DNA of 13,204 nt from Actinomycetota bacterium (GCA_023379725.1 JAMCPC010000020.1:1-13204), one strand, 5' to 3'. Counted from the first letter of the stretch, positions 1-7,620 are shown. The notes: generated by a model not told the origin, from the letters alone. A program made the numbers and translations.

Positions 1-90
1 ACACCAGTCACTTGGTCGCCTGCTACAACGATACCAGAGCGGGTGATAGTATGATATACTGCCTCATAAGATGAAAGGGATTAGCTAAAT
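1..90. other. Leader region upstream of rpmI
   Basis: All three forward frames close before rpmI, with stops at 44-46, 52-54 and 72-74, and none of the short peptides looks like the end of translation initiation factor IF-3. infC is the usual upstream neighbour of rpmI, so it is probably just outside the window or elsewhere. The stretch holds a possible promoter (52-60) and the rpmI ribosome binding site, an AAAGGGA run at 75-81 ten bases before the start codon. Confidence 0.5.
52..60 (+). promoter_or_regulatory. Possible extended -10 promoter for the rpmI operon
   Basis: The sequence TGATATACT fits an extended -10 element (TGn followed by TATACT). No convincing -35 box is visible at the normal distance, which an extended -10 can tolerate. 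It would start transcription near position 67, giving a leader of about 24 bases that contains the ribosome binding site. An overlapping TATGAT at 50-55 is an alternative. The call rests on motif match only. Confidence 0.35.
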
Positions 91-285
91 ATGCCAAAGA
101 TGAAAACTCACAGAGGAGCAGCAGTACGATTCAAGGTTACTGCTAGCGGTAAGTTGATGCGTAGGCACGCGATGCGCTCGCACCTACTTGAAAAGAAGAG
201 CTCAAAGAGACTCAGGAAGTTGGGTCACGAGGTGGAGTTGTCCTCTGGCGACCGCAGAGAAGTACGGCGATTGCTGGGTATATAG
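91..285 (+). CDS. rpmI: 50S ribosomal protein L35
   Basis: This is bacterial ribosomal protein L35, a small, very basic component of the large subunit. The 64-residue product has the family's usual length and opening: MPKMKTHRGAAVRFK, then a GK.MRRHA.RSH segment and the K.S.KRLR basic stretch. The ATG start is preceded by a purine-rich AAAGGGA ribosome binding site about ten bases upstream. It is the first gene of the + strand translation block and is followed 76 bases later by rplT, the standard bacterial pairing. Nothing unusual is seen in the protein. Confidence 0.97.
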   Translation: MPKMKTHRGAAVRFKVTASGKLMRRHAMRSHLLEKKSSKRLRKLGHEVELSSGDRREVRRLLGI

Positions 286-361
286 AATCGGGTGCGCGAG
301 AACTGGATAGAAACTATACGTACAGGAACATAGAGACACAGACATATAAAGGTATATCAAA

Positions 362-718
362 ATGGCAAGAGTAAAACGTGGGATACACGGCAGGAAGCAT
401 CACCGCTCCGTACTGGAGCAGGCAAAGGGTTATTACGGAGAACGCAGTAGAACGTTCAAATCAGCAAACGAAGCTGTCATGCATGCCGGGCAGTACGCTT
501 ACAGAGATCGCCGCGCGAAGAAGGGCGACTTTAGAAAGCTGTGGATAGAACGCATAAATGCAGCTGCCAGAATCCACGGGCTCTCCTACAGCCAGTTTAT
601 TGCGGGAATGAACAGATCCAGCATCATACTAAATCGTAAAATGCTGGCGGATATAGCCGTAACCGATGAAGGCACCTTCCAAAAACTGGCTGAAATAGCC
701 AGATCTACTACCGATTGA
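362..718 (+). CDS. rplT: 50S ribosomal protein L20
   Basis: Ribosomal protein L20 binds 23S rRNA early in assembly of the large subunit. The 118-residue product has the family's usual length, the MARVKRG start, the basic N-terminal extension (HGRKHHRSVLEQAKGYYGERSR), the YAYRDRR motif and the LWI.RINAAAR.HG.SYS.FI core. An AAAGG at 349-353 is a fair ribosome binding site for the ATG. The TGA stop (716-718) overlaps the TTG start of the next gene by four bases, suggesting translational coupling. L20 represses its own operon in some bacteria through a leader structure; I see no clear equivalent here. Confidence 0.97.
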   Translation: MARVKRGIHGRKHHRSVLEQAKGYYGERSRTFKSANEAVMHAGQYAYRDRRAKKGDFRKLWIERINAAARIHGLSYSQFIAGMNRSSIILNRKMLADIAVTDEGTFQKLAEIARSTTD

Positions 719-1527
719 TTCCACTATCACCGAGAAATCGCCGAGTGCGGTGGCTCAGTGAACTTTCAAAGGATACTAATGCACGCCGGGAGAGTTCGCT
801 TTTCATAGTAGAGGGATGGAAGCTTGCCTCGCACGCACTGCAGGATGCGACACAAATATATCTTAGCGAAAGCGTGATTGATACAAGAGCAGCACAGGAA
901 CTGACCGGCATGGCCAAGCTACACAATATACCCGTATATGTACTTTCTGATGCCGCGCTGAATCGTGTCTCTAATACTAAATCCCCTCAACCAGTACTGG
1001 CTGTAGTAACACAGACACAATGGACTCCGAGCATACTTGAAGGAGCTACCTTCGTACTCGCCTGTGTGAATGTAAGCGATCCGGGCAACACCGGGTCTAT
1101 CCTGCGAATCGCGGCAGCATCCGGAGCAGACGCAGCTATCTTCACTGAAGGCTCTGCAGATCCCTATTCTCCAAAATCCGTAAGAGCATCTGCAGGAGGT
1201 ATATTACACGTTCCTATACTTCATGACATACCGCCACTAAAAATGATTGACATGCTTCATGGTAACCGTCTGGCAATTGTCGGCACGACCGTCCACGGCG
1301 GACAACCTTACACTGTATACTCGTTTCGCGAACCATTTGCACTCGTAATCGGTAATGAAGGATCAGGATTACCTGATAACATTAGAAAGCATATGGATGC
1401 CAACATCACCATACCACTATCGCGCCAGATGGAGTCACTAAACGCTGCCACAGCCGCAGCTATAATATCCTACGAAGCACTACGCCAGCGCGACATCCAG
1501 ACCAAGAAGGTGGCCAATGGATTATAA
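715..1527 (+). CDS. TrmH/SpoU-family RNA 2'-O-methyltransferase
   Basis: The product is an S-adenosylmethionine-dependent RNA ribose methyltransferase of the knotted SPOUT superfamily. The N-terminal part (residues 1-100) resembles the substrate-binding domain of the family, with SPRN..V..L.. near the start and the LFIVEGWKL strand at 29-37. The catalytic domain shows all three SpoU motifs: NVSDPGNTGSILR (119-131) with the conserved arginine, ALVIGNEGSGLP (209-220), and IPLSRQMESLNAATAAAI (233-250). Start: TTG at 715-717 gives the family's normal N terminus and overlaps the rplT stop as TTGA; no separate Shine-Dalgarno is visible. The 3' end overlaps pheS by 11 bases. Position between rplT and pheS is common in actinobacteria. 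The exact target, rRNA or tRNA, cannot be read from sequence. Confidence 0.92.
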   Translation: MIPLSPRNRRVRWLSELSKDTNARRESSLFIVEGWKLASHALQDATQIYLSESVIDTRAAQELTGMAKLHNIPVYVLSDAALNRVSNTKSPQPVLAVVTQTQWTPSILEGATFVLACVNVSDPGNTGSILRIAAASGADAAIFTEGSADPYSPKSVRASAGGILHVPILHDIPPLKMIDMLHGNRLAIVGTTVHGGQPYTVYSFREPFALVIGNEGSGLPDNIRKHMDANITIPLSRQMESLNAATAAAIISYEALRQRDIQTKKVANGL

Positions 1528-2554
1528 CCTCGAAATAGTAGTACAAGATGCCAAAGATGCTCTTTCTACGATAGATGACCTGGAGGAACTCTCTCGCTTA
1601 CGTAATAATTTGCTGAGCAAAAAATCACAGCTTGGCACGGCCCGCTCGTCACTTGCGACATTGCCGCTCGATCAACGTAGAGAAATAGGAGCAAAGATCG
1701 AGCTGGCTCGTAAAGAAATAGAAAGTGCCCTAGCTGAACGCAGGCAGCTGATCGAGGTAAGAACTCGTAAAGAAAAACTTGCCGCCGACGAGATAGACAT
1801 TACCGAGTGGCTTGAGTCATCTACCCCAGCGAGAGGCCACCAGCATATAGTGCAACGAACCAGAGATGAGTTGGAAGATGTGTTTGTAGGAATGGGTTTC
1901 TCTGTAAACGAAGGCCCGGAGGTGGAGACTGACTGGTACAATTTTGAAGCCTTGAACATACCTCCGGCTCATCCGGCAAGGGGTATGTGGGACACCTTCT
2001 ATCTCGACTTGGGAGAACCAGAGACTGTCTTGCTGAGGACGCACACATCCCCCACCCAGATCAGAGTCATGGAAAGCGGCGAACTCCCTATCTATGCCGT
2101 AATGCCGGGACGCTGCTACCGTAGAGACACTCCAGATTCCAGACACCTACCCATCTTTCACCAGATAGAGGGCCTGGTAGTAGACATTGGAATCAGTTTT
2201 GCAAATCTGGCAGGCACAATTGAGGACTTTACTACCGCCTACTTCGGAGCAGGCATACATTCCAGGCTGAGGCCATCATACTTCCCATTTACCGAACCCT
2301 CTGCCGAGTTCGAGATCACCTGCACTATTTGCGCAGGCAGTGGATGTAGAACATGCTCTCACACTGGTTGGATAGAACTAGGTGGATGTGGCATGGTGCA
2401 TCCGGCCGTATTTGAGGCGGTAGGCATAGACAGCAAACGCTGGACCGGATTCGCCTTTGGATTCGGAATAGATCGGTGCGCCCAAATGCGATACCAGATT
2501 CCCGATATGCGAGTACTAATGGAAAACGATTACAGGTTCATGAAGCAGCTATGA
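1517..2554 (+). CDS. pheS: Phenylalanine-tRNA ligase alpha subunit
   Basis: The catalytic subunit of the (alpha-beta)2 phenylalanyl-tRNA synthetase charges tRNA-Phe in the cytoplasm. The N-terminal helical region (about 15-90) is coiled-coil-like and normally contacts tRNA. The class II core follows: GPEVETDWYNFEALN (133-147), LRTHTSPTQIR (173-183), motif 2 at 198-223 around the GRCYRRDTPDSRH stretch, and motif 3 GFAFGFGIDR (311-320) leading to the IPD.R...ENDYRF end. Cysteines 269, 272, 277 and 280 form a CxxC-x4-CxxC cluster before the GWIEL-GCGMVHP segment; it is seen in a subset of bacterial PheS and may bind metal. At 345 residues the length is normal. The ATG has an AAGGTGG site just upstream. 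The gene overlaps the methyltransferase gene by 11 bases and precedes pheT. Confidence 0.97.
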   Translation: MDYNLEIVVQDAKDALSTIDDLEELSRLRNNLLSKKSQLGTARSSLATLPLDQRREIGAKIELARKEIESALAERRQLIEVRTRKEKLAADEIDITEWLESSTPARGHQHIVQRTRDELEDVFVGMGFSVNEGPEVETDWYNFEALNIPPAHPARGMWDTFYLDLGEPETVLLRTHTSPTQIRVMESGELPIYAVMPGRCYRRDTPDSRHLPIFHQIEGLVVDIGISFANLAGTIEDFTTAYFGAGIHSRLRPSYFPFTEPSAEFEITCTICAGSGCRTCSHTGWIELGGCGMVHPAVFEAVGIDSKRWTGFAFGFGIDRCAQMRYQIPDMRVLMENDYRFMKQL

Positions 2555-2618
2555 CCCAAAAGCGAGCGCAGACCCCCAGCTGTAGTCGTGGAGAGGATAT
2601 CACCACTGGAGAGCGCCC

Positions 2619-5228
2619 ATGAAAGTACCCCTATCGTGGCTCAAAGAGTTTGCACCTTTCACTCAGGGAGCTGAAACTATCGCCGACACTCTATCCGATC
2701 TGGGGTTGGTAGTAGAATCAGTCAAGCACATAGGAAATGGCCTCGATCAAATCCTGGTTGCAAAGGTGTTGGAAATTGATGCTATTCCTGGAGCAGACAA
2801 GATCAGGAGAGTAATCGTCGACACAGGTAACGGAGAAGAGCAGATAGTATGCGGTGCCTCGAATTTCAAAGTCGGAGACCATGTTCCCCTGGCCAGTGTC
2901 GGAACGACTCTCCCGGGTGGTATGGAAATATCACGCAGAAAGATGCGTGGTGTAGTATCAAATGGCATGCTCTGCTCGGGAAATGAGCTCGGCCTGTCTG
3001 ATGACCACACCGGACTTATGGTATTGGGAGAGGGCATCACCGCTGGTATGCCACTTACAGATGCAATAGGCATCAAACCAGACACCATTTACGATCTATC
3101 CATAGAGGGAAATCGGCCTGATGCCCTGTCATTGCTTGGAGTGGCGCGAGATCTCGCTGCAAAGACCAATACACCTCTCTACGATCAATGGCAGGATGAT
3201 GTACTGAAACGAAACAGCACTGATCTGCATAGAGACGGTACGGCACTTGGTGTCAATATAGAAGTATTAAGTACAGACCTATGCCCGCGTTTCACTGCCA
3301 GTGTATTCAACAATGTCTCGATCGAAGATTCTCCATCATGGATTGCCCGGCGCCTGACGCTTGCAGGAATGAGACCTATAAATAATATCGTGGATGCTTC
3401 AAACTATGTCATGCTTGAATTGGGACAGCCCACCCATCCTTACGATCTCTCACGACTGGCCAGGCATACACTCAGAGTTCGGGCCTCGATGAAGGGTGAC
3501 AGCTTGGTTACACTTGATGGCGTAAATCGTGTGTGTGGAGCCAGATCTGTAGGGCCGGGCGATGACTTGAGAGATTGCCTTATATGCGATGGTGACGACG
3601 TTCCTATTGGCATAGCCGGAATCATGGGAGGAGAGTCGACAGAGATATCCGGATCTACGGCAGAGGTACTCCTGGAGGCAGCGTATTTCAATCCTATGTC
3701 CATCGCTCGTACCTCAAAACGCCTGGGATTGAGATCGGAGGCATCACTGCGATTCGAGCGAGGCTGTGACCCCAATATGATAACAATATCCATATGGAGG
3801 TTTGCTGAGATACTGCGCCAATCGGCAGAATACAAGGGCACAATAGATGTAGGCGACACATTAGAAGAACCAGGACCAATCAAGGTCAATCTCTCAAGGA
3901 TAAACAACCTACTCGGCACCGACCTGGGTATAGGGACCGTAAGCGATACATTGAGCCGCATAGGATTCAAGTGCCGAGGAACAGATAGACTAGAGGTCAT
4001 TCCGCCGACATATCGTCCAGATGTACGCCGTGAAGCAGACGTAGCCGAAGAGGTTGCCAGACTCATAGGCTACTCCACGATTAAACCGGCAAGACCACGC
4101 TCACCAAGAGTTGGTATGCTGTCACCATACCAGAGTGCCAGGAGACGGCTACGCGAAATAGCAGCAGGTATGGGTGCTGACGAGGCATGGTGCTCATCAC
4201 TGGTCAGTGAATCAGACCATGCTGCCCTGGGACTTGATATGCCGGCAATAACAGTTGAAAATCCGCTCAGCGCCGATGAATCAGTGCTGCGTCTAAGCCT
4301 GCTACCCGGACTGCTGAAATCCGCTGCACACAATATAGACCGCCGCGTAGAGGGCATACGCCTCTTCGAAGTTGGGATCATTTTCCCCTATCCGACAGAT
4401 AGGCATGTAGACAGATTCTCCAAGCAGGTACTCGACGAGCGTGAGATGATCGCCATCTTATTTGCATTCAACGATGACAGCGGAGAAAATGCCATGGCAG
4501 CACTGGCCACAATTACAGATTCCCTCGGCTCGCGGCCACTGATTGACGTATGGCAGGAATCATACTCCGATTGGGTGCTTCCAGCGATGTCAATCGGTGA
4601 ATCGGTCAGTGGTGAAGCAGGCGAAGCGTCCGGTGCAATGTCCGAGAGAGCAGCTGGTGCAAATACTGGTGCTGGGGATGGGGCAGTTACTGGTACAGGA
4701 GCTGGTGCTGGGGCTCGACCGGAAGTATACTCTCTACACGGACTGCATCCAAGCCGTAGCGGTATAGTTACTATAGGTAGAGGAAGGATACCTATAGGGA
4801 CAGTTGGTGAAGTAGATCCACTTGTACTGAATCATTTCGGTGTCACGTCAACTATAAACGACACTCGACATCGCAGGGTAGGCTGGCTCCAACTTGATCT
4901 GAAATTACTGCTGGAATCGAACCACGAGATGCCTACAGCGTCACCTATCAGCAAGTATCCCTCTACCGACATTGATCTGTCATTCGAAGTGCCTGACGGA
5001 GTCTCCAGCTCCAAGATATCAAGTGTACTACATCAGGCATGCATCGATACAGTCGAGTCAATACGACTTATAGATGCCTACAGGCTGGACAACAGGCGCA
5101 GCCTCACCTTCAGGATCAGGCTATCATCACTTGATCACACTCTGGACGATGCAGAAATTGCCAGCATACGTGACAAATGCATACAGCAGGTACACGACAA
5201 GTCCGGAGCTGTATTACGCTCCATCTGA
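2619..5228 (+). CDS. pheT: Phenylalanine-tRNA ligase beta subunit, long variant
   Basis: This non-catalytic beta subunit of phenylalanyl-tRNA synthetase handles tRNA binding and editing. Domains in order: N-terminal segment (1-40), EMAP/OB-type tRNA-binding domain (about 42-146, ending MRGVVSNGMLCSGNELGL), B3/B4 editing domain (about 205-385, including RPINNIVDASNYVMLELGQP and GIAGIMGGE), B5 domain (about 410-475), catalytic-like domain (about 480-740) and C-terminal ferredoxin-fold anticodon-binding domain (about 775-868, SKYPSTDIDLSF to the end). At 869 residues it is somewhat longer than the roughly 790-830 typical of bacterial PheT. The excess is explained by an Ala/Gly/Ser-rich insertion at residues 658-701. 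The ATG is preceded by GGAGAG six bases away. It lies 64 bases after pheS and ends 52 bases before the convergent secG. Confidence 0.96.
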   Translation: MKVPLSWLKEFAPFTQGAETIADTLSDLGLVVESVKHIGNGLDQILVAKVLEIDAIPGADKIRRVIVDTGNGEEQIVCGASNFKVGDHVPLASVGTTLPGGMEISRRKMRGVVSNGMLCSGNELGLSDDHTGLMVLGEGITAGMPLTDAIGIKPDTIYDLSIEGNRPDALSLLGVARDLAAKTNTPLYDQWQDDVLKRNSTDLHRDGTALGVNIEVLSTDLCPRFTASVFNNVSIEDSPSWIARRLTLAGMRPINNIVDASNYVMLELGQPTHPYDLSRLARHTLRVRASMKGDSLVTLDGVNRVCGARSVGPGDDLRDCLICDGDDVPIGIAGIMGGESTEISGSTAEVLLEAAYFNPMSIARTSKRLGLRSEASLRFERGCDPNMITISIWRFAEILRQSAEYKGTIDVGDTLEEPGPIKVNLSRINNLLGTDLGIGTVSDTLSRIGFKCRGTDRLEVIPPTYRPDVRREADVAEEVARLIGYSTIKPARPRSPRVGMLSPYQSARRRLREIAAGMGADEAWCSSLVSESDHAALGLDMPAITVENPLSADESVLRLSLLPGLLKSAAHNIDRRVEGIRLFEVGIIFPYPTDRHVDRFSKQVLDEREMIAILFAFNDDSGENAMAALATITDSLGSRPLIDVWQESYSDWVLPAMSIGESVSGEAGEASGAMSERAAGANTGAGDGAVTGTGAGAGARPEVYSLHGLHPSRSGIVTIGRGRIPIGTVGEVDPLVLNHFGVTSTINDTRHRRVGWLQLDLKLLLESNHEMPTASPISKYPSTDIDLSFEVPDGVSSSKISSVLHQACIDTVESIRLIDAYRLDNRRSLTFRIRLSSLDHTLDDAEIASIRDKCIQQVHDKSGAVLRSI
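4590..4721 (+). repeat. Low-complexity Ala/Gly-rich insertion within pheT
   Basis: The region encodes PheT residues 658-701, composed mostly of Ala, Gly, Ser, Glu and Thr, and ending in a run of Gly-Ala and Gly-Thr dipeptides. The DNA is repetitive: CTGGTGC or CTGGTAC recurs four times between 4652 and 4710, several times followed by GGGG. It sits in the loop just before the LHPSRSG strand (709-715), where other PheT proteins go almost directly into an LHPGRSA-like segment. Replication slippage is a likely origin. It keeps the reading frame, so the protein stays intact. Confidence 0.7.
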
Positions 5229-5250
5229 GAACTCTATCTAAGAACCGCCC

Positions 5251-5267
5251 AAGAGACACTACCTCTT
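5251..5267. terminator. Weak hairpin between convergent pheT and secG
   Basis: The 52-base gap between pheT and secG holds only a five-base stem (AAGAG at 5251-5255 with CTCTT at 5263-5267) around a seven-base loop, with no T-run after it on either strand. It is positioned where a bidirectional terminator would be expected, but the structure is weak. Confidence 0.2.
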
Positions 5268-5280
5268 ACTGGACAGGCCA

Positions 5281-5508
5281 CTAAGACATCCGCAAAGCAA
5301 GCGTAACGGTAGTAAAGGCAAAGATCAGTGCAATTGTTATCGTGATACGATCAAGATTCTTTTCAGCAACAGTCGAACCAGTTGCCGACTGGCTGTCAGC
5401 GCCAAACATACTGGATAGCCCACCACCCTTACCTGAATGCAACAGGATGAGCGCAATCAGCAACAGCGATGATACTACCTGAATAACCACATAAATATCA
5501 GTAAGCAA
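5281..5508 (-). CDS. secG: Preprotein translocase subunit SecG
   Basis: SecG is the small accessory subunit of the SecYEG protein-export channel in the cytoplasmic membrane. The 75-residue product has the family layout: a first membrane helix (about 5-23), the cytoplasmic loop with HSGKGGGLSSMFG (24-36), and a second membrane helix (about 53-71). The length is normal. The start is TTG at 5506-5508, chosen because an AAGAGGAG ribosome binding site lies six bases upstream; GTG at codon 7 would lose part of the first helix. It is the last gene of the gap-pgk-tpiA-secG order frequent in actinobacteria, but 192 bases of repeat-rich DNA separate it from tpiA, so it may be expressed differently from the glycolytic genes. 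Confidence 0.95.
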   Translation of the reverse strand: MLTDIYVVIQVVSSLLLIALILLHSGKGGGLSSMFGADSQSATGSTVAEKNLDRITITIALIFAFTTVTLALRMS

Positions 5509-5514
5509 CCTTTA

Positions 5515-5522
5515 CTCCTCTT
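5515..5522 (-). promoter_or_regulatory. Ribosome binding site fixing the secG TTG start
   Basis: On the minus strand this reads AAGAGGAG, a strong Shine-Dalgarno match. The six-base spacing to the TTG codon at 5506-5508 identifies that non-ATG codon as the start. Confidence 0.75.
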
Positions 5523-5535
5523 AACCAAGCCTAGC

Positions 5536-5568
5536 CTAGTGTAGCTCATGTACGGTAAATAACACTAG
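5536..5568. repeat. Short inverted repeat with the CTAGTGT motif
   Basis: CTAGTGT at 5536-5542 is matched by its exact reverse complement ACACTAG at 5562-5568, with a 19-base loop. Positions 5536-5563 also resemble the terminal repeat of the neighbouring 101-base element: CTAGTGTAG at the start and GTAAATAAC at the end, with a few extra bases between. It looks like a decayed or shortened relative of that element. Confidence 0.5.
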
Positions 5569-5596
5569 CATATAGTAGCATATCCAGCGCAAGTCA

Positions 5597-5697
5597 CCTA
5601 GTGCAGTGTCTCGCAAATAACCATAGGTTCCCGCCAGCCAGATGACGCCCCTGACTTGCCGGATAACGTCACGCTATTTACGGGACACTACACTAGT
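5597..5697 (-). repeat. 101-base element with imperfect terminal inverted repeats (MITE- or REP-like)
   Basis: The left arm 5597-5621 and the reverse complement of the right arm 5673-5697 agree at 20 of 25 positions. In a transcript running from tpiA to secG, three of the five differences become G-U pairs, so 23 of 25 positions can pair; in the opposite transcript only one does. Inside, TGACG (5643-5647) and CGTCA (5668-5672) form a second inverted repeat. The right arm ends three bases from the tpiA stop codon. A second copy of 5640-5697 lies at 11693-11750, also directly after a stop codon. No transposase is present, so it could be a non-autonomous element or a dispersed palindromic repeat. 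Confidence 0.7.
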
Positions 5698-5700
5698 TGT

Positions 5701-6465
5701 CTATCTGACCGCCTTGGAGAGACCACCAGATACCGCTTGGATAATATCGCCAAAACTTTGAGCTGACAGGCTGGCTCCTCCGACCAGCAACCCATCGACC
5801 TTTCCCTTTTTGACTAATTCAGCAGCATTGGCAGCAGTGACAGATCCACCATACAATACTTGGTGCGATACTTTCGTTGCCGCATGTGCAATGATTTCGC
5901 CAGCAGCGGATACATCATAAGCAGTAGCGGCATTGCCTGTGCCGATAGCCCACAGCGGCTCATAGGCAAAGATCACCAAGCTACTCTCACTCTTCTTGAT
6001 GACTGACAACGCCCCGGTCACCTGAGCAATCAATCGTTGCTCTGTGTGACCGGCATCGCGTTCAGATTCATCTTCACCGACACAGATTACAGGTGTCATC
6101 CCATGGTGAAGGATCGCCGCAACTTTGAGCGCAACATCTTCATCGCTCTCATGAAACAACCTCCTCCGCTCAGAATGGCCGGCTATGACATAACCGACCG
6201 AAAGCCTAGCAAGCATGGCTGCACTAACCTCGCCAGTATAGGCGCCACTCTCTTCATGGTGACAATTCTGAGCACCCAGATGTATCGGGATATGCCTATC
6301 CTGGATAACGGTTTGCGCCGTTCTCAAATCCACAAAAGGGGGATGTACCACCACATTGACTGTTGACAGGTCTATATCCCGTATCTTTATGGCAAGTTCC
6401 TGCAGCGTACTCACAGTCTGCAGGTGATCGTGATTCATCTTCCAATTGCCGCAAACAAACTTCAC
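5701..6465 (-). CDS. tpiA: Triosephosphate isomerase
   Basis: The enzyme interconverts dihydroxyacetone phosphate and glyceraldehyde 3-phosphate in cytoplasmic glycolysis and gluconeogenesis. The 254-residue product is a full-length TIM barrel: NWKMN at 7-11 with catalytic Lys9, AGHSERR at 95-101 with catalytic His97, AYEPLWAIGTG at 167-177 with catalytic Glu169 and the phosphate-gripping loop, and the LYGGSV and GLLVGGASL phosphate-binding segments near 204 and 225. The start is GTG at 6463-6465; its G is the last base of the pgk TAG stop, so the genes overlap by one base and are probably translationally coupled. The stop at 5701-5703 is followed three bases later by a repeat element. Confidence 0.96.
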   Translation of the reverse strand: MKFVCGNWKMNHDHLQTVSTLQELAIKIRDIDLSTVNVVVHPPFVDLRTAQTVIQDRHIPIHLGAQNCHHEESGAYTGEVSAAMLARLSVGYVIAGHSERRRLFHESDEDVALKVAAILHHGMTPVICVGEDESERDAGHTEQRLIAQVTGALSVIKKSESSLVIFAYEPLWAIGTGNAATAYDVSAAGEIIAHAATKVSHQVLYGGSVTAANAAELVKKGKVDGLLVGGASLSAQSFGDIIQAVSGGLSKAVR

Positions 6466-7598
6466 TATTTCATCTCTCGCGGTACCGTCATAGATTTCCT
6501 CAAAGCTGCAAGGCCAGGAAGATCGCCGGTTTCCAGGAGCTTAAGCGCTGCGCCTCCACCGGTAGAGAGAAAACCAATGTTGCCAGAGAGTCCCGCCAAG
6601 TCGAGAGCGGCCACCGAATCCCCCCCTCCCACAACCGTGAAACCCTCGCACTGTGCTAAAGATTGTGCCACTGAATAGGTTCCAGAGGAAAAACGGGTAT
6701 CTTCGAACATCCCCATAGGGCCATTCCAGAAAATAGTCTCCGCCTCTTTTATCAGCCGGTCGAATATCTCACATGTTTCAGGACCAATGTCAAGTATCTT
6801 ACCTGCAATAGGAACCGGGCCTTTCACCACCTCTACCGACCCATCAGCAAGCAGAACGTTACTGTCTACCGGCAATACGATCTTGCTGGGATAATCAGAA
6901 AGGATACCCCTGCAGTCGTCTTCATGAGCTATATCCATTAGCGATGCTCCCACCCTGATACCCGCCGCGGCCATAAATGTACACGCCATTCCACCGCCCA
7001 ACAATACCTTATCGGCATGAGCTACAAGAGATCTTACAAGACCGAGTTTGTCTGAGACTTTTGCGCCACCGAGAATCACTATAAACGGACTCTTTGGCTC
7101 TGTAATAAGGTGACCCAGTACTTCGACCTCTTTCTCGACCAGCCTTCCTGCTGCCGACGGCAACCGGGTAGGAGGACCGACGACACTGGCATGATTACGG
7201 TGGCACACACCAAATGCATCGTTTACATACATGTCAAAGCCGGAGATTAGCTCTTCTAAAAACTCTGGATCGTTTGACTCCTCTCCGGGACTGAATCTTA
7301 GATTCTCCATCAGAGAGACCTTGGGGGCCAAAGTGGCAAGTACCTCTCTAATCGGAGAGACATCAAACTTGGGATCAGGTCTTCCGCCAGGACGTCCAAG
7401 GTGCGTACATGCAGACACTTCGGCACCCCGTTCGGTCAGCCAATTCAAAGTAGGCAGTGCTGCACGGATCCGAAAGTCGTCTGCCACCGTCCTTGTCCCA
7501 TCTTGGTCGGTTTCAAGGGGTACGTTAAAGTCGACCCTGGCCAAGACTCTCTTGCCTGCCACAGGAGGGAGATCCTCCAGTAACGGAATCCTAAGCAC
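6465..7598 (-). CDS. pgk: Phosphoglycerate kinase
   Basis: The enzyme transfers phosphate between 1,3-bisphosphoglycerate and ADP in glycolysis. Visible motifs: RVDFNVP (21-27), HLGRPGGRPDPKF in the substrate-binding domain, ENLRF, DAFGVCHRNHAS, GGAKVSDK, the nucleotide-site GPMGMFE, GGGDSVAA and STGGGA near the C terminus. At 377 residues it is a little shorter than the usual 390-400, but all core motifs are present. The start is GTG at 7596-7598, giving the expected N terminus (IPLLEDLPPVAGKRVL). Its ribosome binding site and start codon lie in a tandem 10-base duplication between gap and pgk. The gene lies 12 bases after gap and overlaps tpiA by one base, so the three form one operon. Confidence 0.96.
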   Translation of the reverse strand: MLRIPLLEDLPPVAGKRVLARVDFNVPLETDQDGTRTVADDFRIRAALPTLNWLTERGAEVSACTHLGRPGGRPDPKFDVSPIREVLATLAPKVSLMENLRFSPGEESNDPEFLEELISGFDMYVNDAFGVCHRNHASVVGPPTRLPSAAGRLVEKEVEVLGHLITEPKSPFIVILGGAKVSDKLGLVRSLVAHADKVLLGGGMACTFMAAAGIRVGASLMDIAHEDDCRGILSDYPSKIVLPVDSNVLLADGSVEVVKGPVPIAGKILDIGPETCEIFDRLIKEAETIFWNGPMGMFEDTRFSSGTYSVAQSLAQCEGFTVVGGGDSVAALDLAGLSGNIGFLSTGGGAALKLLETGDLPGLAALRKSMTVPREMK

Positions 7599-7620
7599 CT
7601 CTAAGCACCTCTAAGCATTT
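7591..7620 (-). repeat. Tandem 10-base repeat spanning the gap stop and pgk start
   Basis: On the + strand the units are CTAAGCACCT at 7591-7600, an identical copy at 7601-7610, and CTAAGCATTT at 7611-7620 (eight of ten matching). Read on the coding strand, the repeat holds the gap stop (TAG), an AGAGGTG that can serve as ribosome binding site, and the pgk GTG start. Each full unit carries a GTG, but the upstream one opens a frame that stops after five codons. Confidence 0.85.

Noticed and set aside
1..54. C-terminal end of infC (IF-3)
   Set aside because: infC is expected by gene order, but none of the three short forward-frame peptides resembles the IF-3 C terminus.
2321..2384. Separate zinc-finger insertion in PheS
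   Set aside because: The CxxC-x4-CxxC cluster before GCGMVHP is a known variant of bacterial PheS, so it is part of the normal protein and not a novel domain.
3440..4066. Long open frame antisense to pheT
   Set aside because: It lies wholly within the well-supported pheT coding sequence, matches no family I recognise and has no plausible start context.
7602..7608. Upstream GTG in the 10-base repeat as an alternative pgk start
   Set aside because: Its frame ends after five codons (GTG CTT AGA GGT GCT TAG); only the GTG at 7596-7598 opens phosphoglycerate kinase.
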